Source: Apricaphanius iberus (taxonomy: Eukaryota > Chordata > Actinopteri > Cyprinodontiformes > Aphaniidae). From it: a DNA stretch of 64,000 nucleotides. Under the pieces are notes generated by a model. The model was not told where the DNA came from. It saw nothing but the letters and a program-made list of their open reading frames with translations, and ran no database searches. Below are positions 60,001-64,000 of this stretch, piece after piece (within the stretch, counting starts at the first letter, position 1; each line of letters starts with the position of its first letter). A program made the translations under genes and the position numbers. Location of the stretch: positions 144,353 to 208,352 of the forward strand of contig JAPXFQ010002761.1 in NCBI GenBank assembly GCA_028564705.1, written 5' to 3'.

Positions 60001-61426
60001 ACTCGTCCGTCACCACTGTAGCCCTCGTTGCAGACACACCGGTGCTGGTCGGGTCCGGTTTGGACACAGGAAGCCTGGGAATGGCAGACCTGCTGGACAC
60101 ACGGGTTCTTGGCTGTGGAGGCCAGAAGGAGGAGAAGGGATGACCGTGAATTGTGGACAGATTCTCCCAGTTCTGGTTCTGATGTGTTTCCTTGTTTCTA
60201 AAAGTGTAGAATAATATAAATATCTATATCTTCATATCTTCACATTATGATAAAATTGAATAAGTTGACTGAGATGATTTTGATTTGTGTATGTTTAGAT
60301 ATCATTTAACCCATTGCCTTTTCTTAACTATAACTAATAATCGTCTTATTTTTGTTTTCAGAAGGTCTTATATGTCACTAAGAAAAGTCATAGTCAGAGC
60401 TCATTCTGTTCCTCTTTCTGCTATGATGTAATGTTTAAACACTGATCAGTTTGCTTTGTATAAAAGTAGATTATGATCCAGAAGAGGACAGAGTGTCGTA
60501 TGATCTGCTTAAGGTTGAATCTTTTTCTCCTTGCTGCAAGTAAATCATGGAAGCTACATCTGATTCCTGATTCTTCTGTGTTAACGAGGTTTAAACAACT
60601 CAAAACAGAGAAATCCTTTAATTTATTTAACACCTCAAAGTTCTGGACAAAGTTCTGACTGTTCTCCGGGTCAGAGGCAGCAGGTTCCTGCATGCCAGGA
60701 TGTTTAGACTCACGATAATTCTGGCTGCAGAGATGAAGTGTTGGTTCCTGGTTCTGGTGACCAGAACCTGATTCTGTTCTAAAACACAGCAGAAGCTCTT
60801 GGTTCATGTCTGAACTCACGTAAACACTGAGGTCCAGATTTCTCATAGCCGGGCAGACACTGACACACCAGCCTTCCTGTCAGAGCTTCCTCCATACAGC
60901 GAGAGTTCTGCTGGCAGCTCAGGGTCGCACACTCTGGTAGCTCTGAAAGGTGGGAGGGGACAGGTAACTTCAGCTCAGACAGGTACAGGTTCTGATGGTC
61001 CACCGGGTCCATCCACGATGAGCTCCTGCATGTTAGAATCCCTGGACTCCCCGTCCATCAAACTGAAGACACGCCGGGCCAAAGAAGAACCTCCAGGTTC
61101 ACGCTGAAGAAAACCACCCTGAACATCTGGTGCAGGTGTGGCTACCTGCTGGACCGTACAGGTACAGGTAGCAGCAGAGGGACTTACCTTGGTCACAGCT
61201 GGGACCTCTGTATCCAGAGAAGCAGGTGCAGCGACCATCACCGTTCAGTCCAGAAGCACAGAGACCGTGGACACATGTGCACTCTGAGACAGAACCCAAC
61301 AACAGGTAAGGAACACTGGCAGGACTGACCGAGGTCAGGACAGAATGATCTGAAGGTACCTGAGCTACAGGTGGGGCCGTAACGTCCAGGTGTGCAGTCC
61401 TCACATGCTGTTCCTGCAAAACCAAC
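20467..61426 (-). CDS. stab1: Stabilin scavenger receptor (probably stabilin-1), 64 exons, N-terminus outside window
   Basis: Stabilins are large type I endocytic receptors of sinusoidal endothelium and macrophages that clear modified lipoproteins, hyaluronan and other waste ligands. Sixty-four exons totalling 7,215 nt (about 2,404 codons) join in phase on the minus strand. They encode EGF clusters, seven FAS1 domains, one Link domain, a transmembrane helix and a short tail, the full stabilin layout. Family members are near 2,550 residues, so about 150 residues (signal peptide and first EGFs) remain beyond 64000. Exon borders are given in the block entries. I prefer stab1 because human STAB1 and FLNB both lie on 3p, but the NPVY tail also resembles STAB2, so the paralogue is uncertain. 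No frameshift or premature stop was seen. Confidence 0.92.
20556..21402. mobile_element. Harbinger-like or MITE-like element filling the last stabilin intron
   Basis: Ends GGCCCGTATCTCTAAA and TTTAGGGATATGGGCC are inverted repeats with two mismatches, flanked by CAG on both sides (20553-20555, 21403-21405). There is no ORF. The host intron is 20527-21432, so only about 59 bp of it is not element. Confidence 0.75.
21589..23917. other. Stabilin intron, nothing recognised
   Basis: AT-rich intron between the two tail-encoding exons. I see no exon-like or repeat-end sequence in it. Confidence 0.5.
24120..24836 (-). CDS. stab1: Stabilin FAS1 domain 7
   Basis: Exons 24730-24836 ([20 protein letters not shown], the end of an EGF module running into the FAS1 start), 24539-24658 ([20 protein letters not shown]1), 24327-24473 ([15 protein letters not shown]) and 24120-24233 ([19 protein letters not shown]2), ending in a proline-rich stalk (EAPPPPHQD). 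Confidence 0.9.
25001..26383. mobile_element. DNA transposon relic with CCTCATTTATCAAA ends
   Basis: The left end GGGCCTCATTTATCAAACTT and right end AGTTTGATAAATGAGGACC are inverted repeats; AAT flanks both sides, a 3-bp target duplication as in PIF/Harbinger. The 1.38-kb interior has no intact transposase. Near 26065-26145 it contains a LINE/SINE-type tail (GTGCTTTACAAATAAA then TTGATTGATTGAT), probably nested. Confidence 0.75.
26725..26880. repeat. Small foldback repeat with poly-C
   Basis: ATGCATTTGTATAGCGCTTT is mirrored by AAAAGCGCTATATAAATGCA about 80 bases later, giving an imperfect hairpin, followed by a C run at 26874-26885. It is a non-coding repeat in a stabilin intron. The remaining intron to 27761 shows nothing recognisable. 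Confidence 0.6.
27762..28136 (-). CDS. stab1: Stabilin Link domain
   Basis: Exons 28003-28136 ([20 protein letters not shown]) and 27762-27927 ([40 protein letters not shown]) form a single Link module with the four expected cysteines. Link modules bind hyaluronan in the family. The acceptor before 27927 (GGTTGAAG) has a weak pyrimidine tract. Confidence 0.92.
28261..31028 (-). CDS. stab1: Stabilin: fourth EGF cluster
   Basis: Exons 30905-31028 ([33 protein letters not shown]), 30681-30830 ([17 protein letters not shown]), 29569-29673 ([19 protein letters not shown]), 29304-29411 ([17 protein letters not shown]), 28472-28665 ([14 protein letters not shown] and [11 protein letters not shown]) and 28261-28402 ([25 protein letters not shown]). 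Phases agree. A 219-codon open stretch over 30498-31157 is exon plus read-through intron, not a separate gene. Confidence 0.88.
29735..30430 (+). mobile_element. LINE reverse transcriptase relic
   Basis: Contains [20 protein letters not shown] followed by YAGDCQF (from YADDxQ) and, further on, an [13 protein letters not shown] stretch, the usual order of L2/Maui-type LINEs. Several stops. It is inverted relative to the stabilin gene, within an intron. Confidence 0.75.
32571..37031 (-). CDS. stab1: Stabilin FAS1 domain 6
   Basis: Exons 36960-37031 ([17 protein letters not shown]), 33171-33347 ([19 protein letters not shown]1), 32961-33050 ([20 protein letters not shown]) and 32571-32717 ([20 protein letters not shown]2 equivalent). 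The first intron is almost entirely a 52-bp minisatellite. The acceptor of the last exon directly follows a retroelement tail. Confidence 0.9.
32719..32895 (-). mobile_element. Short retroelement copy abutting a splice acceptor
   Basis: Reverse complement of the 3' part of the insert at 8550-8720, including TTGTGAAATGGCGCTATATA and GAATT tail. In the sense of stabilin its tail ends in TTTGATCAG, directly followed by the exon 32571-32717. Confidence 0.8.
33380..36755. repeat. 52-bp minisatellite, about 65 copies
   Basis: The unit carries GGTTCCTGGAACC, TCAGGTTCTCTGGCTAAG and GATCCACAGAGAAACATCT; variants of 50-52 bp (ATAAACAAAT, ACAGATAAAAAT, CCCATAGAAACAT) are interspersed in recurring order. 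It fills the intron 33348-36959 of stabilin. The ORFs at 35037-35279 and 35391-35603 are repeat artefacts. Units in about 34785-35450 show many single-base deletions. Confidence 0.95.
37110..39613 (-). CDS. stab1: Stabilin FAS1 domain 5
   Basis: Exons 39569-39613 ([15 protein letters not shown]), 39407-39493 ([17 protein letters not shown]1), 39146-39295 ([20 protein letters not shown]) and 37110-37238 ([21 protein letters not shown]2). All phase 0. The 1.9-kb intron 37239-39145 contains an hAT-like element. Confidence 0.9.
38037..38989. mobile_element. hAT-like non-autonomous element
   Basis: Ends resemble each other in inverted orientation (GGTGTCACGATTCTCC left; GAGATTGTGAAACTCC right). 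Flanks TGCGGAGT (38029-38036) and TGTGGAGT (38990-38997) form an 8-bp target duplication with one mismatch, as in hAT elements. No transposase remains. Confidence 0.65.
39687..44094 (-). CDS. stab1: Stabilin: third EGF cluster
   Basis: Exons 44032-44094 ([18 protein letters not shown]), 43120-43218 ([13 protein letters not shown]), 42837-43032 ([20 protein letters not shown] and [15 protein letters not shown]), 42672-42767 ([18 protein letters not shown]), 40876-40933, 40713-40786, 40513-40632 ([12 protein letters not shown]), 40082-40155 ([16 protein letters not shown]), 39924-39995 ([14 protein letters not shown]) and 39687-39806 ([10 protein letters not shown]). The 58-nt exon 40876-40933 was placed by phase and by completing a six-cysteine module ([13 protein letters not shown]). 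Confidence 0.88.
41165..41520. repeat. Dispersed repeat family R1, copy B
   Basis: Matches copies at 18885-19245 and 55425-55685 over CAGCTGGGATGGAGGA, AAATGAAGGAGTT and CTTCTCCTGAAGGACTCC. Intronic. The rest of intron 40934-42671 shows no exon. Confidence 0.7.
44175..46884 (-). CDS. stab1: Stabilin FAS1 domain 4
   Basis: Exons 46795-46884 ([19 protein letters not shown]), 46584-46691 ([19 protein letters not shown]1), 44659-44790 ([17 protein letters not shown]) and 44175-44303 ([21 protein letters not shown]2). All phase 0. The donor after 44659 is GTTTGC, weaker than the others. A GT microsatellite (46747-46787) abuts the donor of the first exon. Confidence 0.9.
44859..45320. mobile_element. 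Small inverted-repeat element
   Basis: Left GTCCACACTACTGCGTTTT and right AAAATGCAGAAGTGTGGAC are near-exact reverse complements about 460 bp apart. No ORF and no clear target duplication. MITE-like. Confidence 0.65.
45885..46035 (+). mobile_element. Short retroelement tail
   Basis: Contains AATCTGCTGGGATTCCCTAT and TGTTGTGAATTGGCGCAATA with a GAATTG end; the same sequence occurs reversed at 2521-2645. Confidence 0.65.
46747..46787. repeat. GT microsatellite
   Basis: (GT)n interrupted by AG, ending 8 bases from the donor GTACGG of stabilin exon 46795-46884. Confidence 0.85.
46959..48695 (-). CDS. stab1: Stabilin FAS1 domain 3
   Basis: Exons 48648-48695 ([16 protein letters not shown]), 47297-47430 ([15 protein letters not shown]1), 47125-47227 ([18 protein letters not shown]) and 46959-47036 ([19 protein letters not shown]2). 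The intron between the second and third exons (47228-47296) is 69 nt, divisible by three, and stop-free in the coding frame, so its retention would add 23 residues. Confidence 0.9.
47431..48647. other. Stabilin intron within FAS1-3, nothing recognised
   Basis: The 1.2-kb intron is AT-rich in its middle (47880-48200). I see no exon or named repeat. Confidence 0.45.
48775..52582 (-). CDS. stab1: Stabilin: second EGF cluster
   Basis: Exons 52523-52582, 52317-52412, 52144-52230, 51953-52064, 51692-51872, 49559-49652, 49319-49477, 48961-49056 and 48775-48867. They begin with [33 protein letters not shown] and [13 protein letters not shown], then a laminin-type [20 protein letters not shown] and [18 protein letters not shown], followed by EGF modules with [29 protein letters not shown] and [11 protein letters not shown]. 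Phases of all nine exons agree. The long intron 49653-51691 contains an hAT element and a repeat R2 copy. Confidence 0.88.
49928..50756. mobile_element. hAT-type non-autonomous transposon
   Basis: The ends CAGTGCTGCTAC and GAGGCATCACTG are imperfect inverted repeats. CTCAGAAC occurs exactly on both sides (49920-49927 and 50757-50764), a perfect 8-bp target duplication. The 829-bp interior has no transposase ORF. Confidence 0.85.
50995..51320. repeat. Dispersed repeat family R2, copy 1
   Basis: Core AAAGCAATTCCCGACC then ACAGCAGGGGGTGCTAA; similar copies at 53060-53480 and 58020-58585, all in introns of the same gene and the same orientation. No ORF; family not recognised. Confidence 0.7.
53060..53480. 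repeat. Dispersed repeat family R2, copy 2
   Basis: Shares AAAGCAATTCCCGAC, CAGCAGGGGGTGC and GGTGCTACGTCTATCCGTTT with the copy at 58020-58585. Confidence 0.7.
53970..54400. mobile_element. Degenerate DNA-transposon-like repeat
   Basis: Contains CTGGACTTTGACTAGGCCAT and CACCACTGTGCTTGATTGTT, phrases I know from widespread teleost repeats. No coding capacity. It lies in the intron 52583-54713. Confidence 0.5.
54714..57188 (-). CDS. stab1: Stabilin FAS1 domain 2
   Basis: Exons 57126-57188 ([20 protein letters not shown]), 55277-55393 ([19 protein letters not shown]1), 55154-55207 ([15 protein letters not shown]), 54996-55076 ([19 protein letters not shown]) and 54714-54866 ([19 protein letters not shown]2 equivalent). 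All are phase 0. Two introns here are 69 and 77 nt; the 69-nt one (55208-55276) contains an in-frame stop. Confidence 0.9.
55425..55685. repeat. Dispersed repeat family R1, copy C
   Basis: Closest to copy A (TAAACCTGGTTAAATGAAGG, CTGATCAGACTGGATAGAAA). Intronic, no ORF. Confidence 0.75.
55686..57125. other. Stabilin intron with unassigned repeat-like sequence
   Basis: A 103-codon minus-strand open stretch at 56188-56499 has no recognised domain. The segment 56580-56830 is rich in GTACG/CGTAC words and ends GAAACGAGGGTCC, like an end of a DNA element, but I found no matching left end. Confidence 0.4.
57265..59281 (-). CDS. stab1: Stabilin FAS1 domain 1
   Basis: Exons 59148-59281 (second half, [13 protein letters not shown]), 58969-59048 ([16 protein letters not shown], the H1 box), 58744-58893 ([19 protein letters not shown]) and 57265-57408 ([19 protein letters not shown], the H2 box). 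The extracellular FAS1 fold is thought to mediate adhesion and ligand binding. All boundaries are GT-AG. The intron 57409-58743 contains a copy of repeat family R2. Confidence 0.9.
58020..58585. repeat. Dispersed repeat family R2, copy 3
   Basis: Longest copy: CAGACACAGACTCATTGATG, CAGCAGGGGGTGC, GCATGGAAACAAACACAGCG, ending GGTGCTGCGTCTATCCGTTT. Confidence 0.7.
59148..61426 (-). CDS. stab1: Stabilin: first EGF cluster present in window
   Basis: Exons in transcript order: 61360-61426 ([20 protein letters not shown]), 61188-61283 ([18 protein letters not shown]), 60820-60942 ([15 protein letters not shown]), 59916-60112 (two modules, [14 protein letters not shown] and [17 protein letters not shown]), 59372-59499 ([15 protein letters not shown]) and the start of 59148-59281 ([17 protein letters not shown]). 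The first two are laminin-type EGF, the others EGF-like with the NGGC signature. The first exon starts in phase 0 after TTTTGTCAG, so at least one more coding exon lies upstream, beyond the minisatellite. Confidence 0.88.
60113..60819. other. Stabilin intron, nothing recognised
   Basis: AT-rich; the 141-codon minus-strand open stretch over 60421-60846 runs through the exon end into intron and has no domain beyond it. Confidence 0.45.
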
Positions 61427-61539
61427 CTGACAAAACCAACAGAAACATGATGAGAAGCAAAGACTCTCCTGCAGCTACTGCAGCATGTTCTCCACACAGA
61501 CTAAAGGGACAATTCAGCTGGGACTTATGTAGCGCTAGG

Positions 61540-64000
61540 AGTTAGAACCAGTTCAGTTATGAGAAGAACTACTTCAGTGATAAGGAGAACCAGTTCAATG
61601 ATGAGAAGAACCAGTTCATTGGTGAGAAAAACTAGTTCAGTGATGAAAAGAACCAGTTCAATGATGAGAAAAACTAGTTCAGTGATGAGAAAAACCAGTT
61701 CAGTTATGAGAAGAACCGGTTCAGTGATGAGAAAAACCAGTTCAGTTGTGAGAAGAACTAGTTCAGTGATGAAAAGAACTAGTTCAGTGATGAGAAAAAC
61801 CAGTTCAGTTATGAGAAGAACTAGTTCAGTTATGAGAAGAACCAGTTCAGTGATGAGAAGAACTAGTTCAGTGATGAGAAGAACCAGTTCAATGATGAGA
61901 AAAACTAGTTCAGTGATGAGAAAAACCAGTTCAGTTATGAGAAGAACCGGTTCAGTGATGAGAAAAACCAGTTCAGTTGTGAGAAGAACTAGTTCAGTGA
62001 TGAAAAGAACTAGTTCAGTGATGAGAAAAACCAGTTCAGTTATGAGAAGAACTAGTTCAGTTATGAGAAGAACTACTTCAGTGATGAGAAGAACTAGTTC
62101 AGTGATGAGAAGAACTAGTTCAATGATGAGAAGAACTAGTTCAGTGATGAGAAAAACCAGTTCAGTTATGAGAAGAACCGGTTCAGTGATGAGAAAAACC
62201 AGTTCAGTTATGAGAAGAACTAGTTCAGTGATGAGAAGAACTAGTTCAGTGATGAGAAGAACCAGTTCAGTTATGAGAAGAACCAGTTCAGTTATGAGAA
62301 GAACTAGTTCAGTGATGAGAAGAACCAGTTCAGTAGAGAAGTTAAAGAACTAGTTAAGTGATGAGAAAAACTAGTTCAGTGATGAGAAGAACCAGTTCAG
62401 TTATGAGAAGAACGTTCAGTATGAGAAAACCAGTTGAGAAGAACTAGTTCAGTATGAGAAGAACTAGTTCAGTTATGAGAAGAACTACTTCAGTGATGAG
62501 AAGAACTAGTTCAGTGATGAGAAGAACTAGTTCAGTGATGAGAAAAACCAGTTCAGTTATGAGAAGAACTAGTTCAGTGATGAGAAGAACTAGTTCAGTT
62601 ATGAGAAGAACCAGTTCAGTTATGAGAAGAACTAGTTCAGTGATGAGAAGAACCAGTTCAGTTATGAGAAGAACCAGTTCAGTGATGAGAAAAACCAGTT
62701 CAGTTATGAGAAGAACTAGTTCAGTGATGAGAAAAACCAGTTCAGTTATGAGAAGAACTAGTTCAGTTATGAGAAGAACTAGTTCAGTGATGAGAAGAAC
62801 CAGTTCAGTGATGAGAAGAACTAGTTCAGTGATGAGAAGAACCAGTTCAGTGATGAGAAGAACTAGTTCAGTGATGAGAAGAACTAGTTCAGTGATGAGA
62901 AGAACCGGTTCAGTGATGAGAAAAACTAGTTCAGTGATGAGGAGAACCAGTTCAATGATGAGAAGAACCAGTTCATTGGTGAGGAAAACTAGTTCAGTGA
63001 TGAAAAGAACCAGTTCAATGATGAGAAGAACTAGTTCAGTGATAAGAAGAACCACCTCAGTTATGAGAAGAACTAGTTCAGTAGAGAAAACTATTGAGAA
63101 AACTAGTTCAGTTATGAGAAGAACTAGTTCAGTGATGAGAAGAACCGGTTCAGTTATGAGAAGAACTAGATCAAGTTATGAGAAGAACTATCAGTTGATA
63201 AGAATAACAGTTCAGTGATGAGAAGAAACAGTTCAGTTGATGAGAAGAACTAGTTCAGTATTATGAGAATAGTGGTGATGAAGAACCAGTTCAGTTATGA
63301 GAAGAACTACTTCAGTGATGAGAAAAACCAGTTCAGTTATGAGAAGAACTACTTCAGTGATGAGAAGAACTAGTTCAGTTATGAGAAGACCCGGTTCAGT
63401 TATGAGAAGAACTACTTCAGTTATGAGAAAAACCAGTTCAGTTGTGAGAAGAACCGGTTCATTGATAAGAAAAACCAGTTCAGTTATGAGAAGAACCGGT
63501 TCAGTGATGAGAAAAACAAGTTCAGTTGTGAGAAGAACTAGTTCATTGATAAGAAAAACCAGTTCAGTTATGAGAAGAACCGGTTCAGTGATGAGAAAAA
63601 CCAGTTCAGTTGTGAGAAGAACTAGTTCAGTGATGAGAAAAAACAGTTCAGTTATGAGAAGAACTAGTTCAGTGATGAGAAAAACCAGTTCAGTTATGAG
63701 AAGAACTACTTCAGTGATGAGAAAAACCAGTTCAGTTATGAGAAGAACTAGTTCAGTGATGAGAAGAACTAGTTCAGTTATGAGAAGAACTAGTTCAGTG
63801 ATGAGAAGAACCAGTTCAGTTATGAGAAGAACTAGTTCAGTGATGAGAAGAACTAGTTCAGTTATGAGAAGAACCACTTCAGTGATGAGAAAAACCAGTT
63901 CAGTTATGAGAAGAACTAGTTCAATGATGAGAATAACCAGTTCAATGATGAGAAGAACTAGTTCAGTGATGAGAAGAACCGGTTCAGCTATAAGAAGAAC
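61540..64000. repeat. 21-bp minisatellite, about 115 copies, running off the window
   Basis: Unit AGTTCAGTTATGAGAAGAAC plus one variable base (C or T), with ACTAGT/ACCAGT/ACCGGT and GTTATG/GTGATG variants. Because 21 is a multiple of three and stops are rare, long ORFs appear on both strands (MRRTSSV and LLITELV heptads, up to 264 codons). Its position between stabilin exons and the missing N-terminal exons makes it intronic. Irregular units occur near 62330-62460 and 63075-63290. Confidence 0.95.

Noticed and set aside
61559..63877. Long ORFs of 203-264 codons on both strands
   Set aside because: They are heptad translations of a 21-bp minisatellite, open because 21 is divisible by three; there is no start context, domain or splice evidence.

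Overview
The window is nuclear DNA from a bony fish. The evidence is spliced vertebrate genes with GT-AG introns, fasciclin/EGF/Link-domain exons of a stabilin, the last exons of a filamin B, and several teleost-type repeats (Tc1/mariner, hAT-like and Harbinger-like elements, L2/Maui-like LINE relics, and short retroelements ending in GAATT repeats). There is no operon, CRISPR array, rRNA or tRNA that I can see. I did everything by eye. Exon borders were fixed by requiring GT/AG sites, matching phases and family-typical protein sequence across each junction.

Layout. (1) 1-5350, plus strand: the long penultimate intron, two terminal exons (3730-3936, 4007-4194) and the 3'UTR of filamin B. The UTR holds a perfect 20-bp-stem hairpin. 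(2) 5351-9070: intergenic, with a Tc1/mariner element (5737-7352) whose transposase is uninterrupted and has DD38E spacing, then a LINE relic with a nested insertion. (3) 9125-20070, plus strand: a 13-exon gene for a secreted protein of about 608 residues. It has an unrecognised glycosylated N-terminal segment and two tandem trypsin-fold domains. The first looks like an ordinary trypsin-type protease. The second keeps the triad but has lost the IVGG activation motif and Asp189. (4) 20467-61426, minus strand: 64 exons of a stabilin scavenger receptor, about 2,404 residues, covering everything except the signal peptide and first EGF modules, which must lie beyond base 64000. In protein order: EGF, FAS1-1/2, EGF, FAS1-3/4, EGF, FAS1-5/6, EGF, Link, FAS1-7, transmembrane helix, and a tail with NPVY and YDLL sorting motifs. 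(5) 61540-64000: a 21-bp minisatellite that runs off the window, presumably in a stabilin intron.

The protease and stabilin genes are convergent. Their predicted poly(A) signals (20066-20071 plus, 20335-20340 minus) are about 260 bp apart. Introns carry much of the repeat content: a 52-bp minisatellite of about 3.4 kb fills one stabilin intron, a transposon makes up nearly all of the last stabilin intron, and a retroelement tail abuts a splice acceptor.

I found no clearly new biological system. The most interesting items are the unusual second protease domain and N-terminal segment, the intact DD38E transposon, the 20-bp hairpin in the filamin 3'UTR, a 69-nt stop-free in-frame intron inside FAS1-3, and the two intronic minisatellites.
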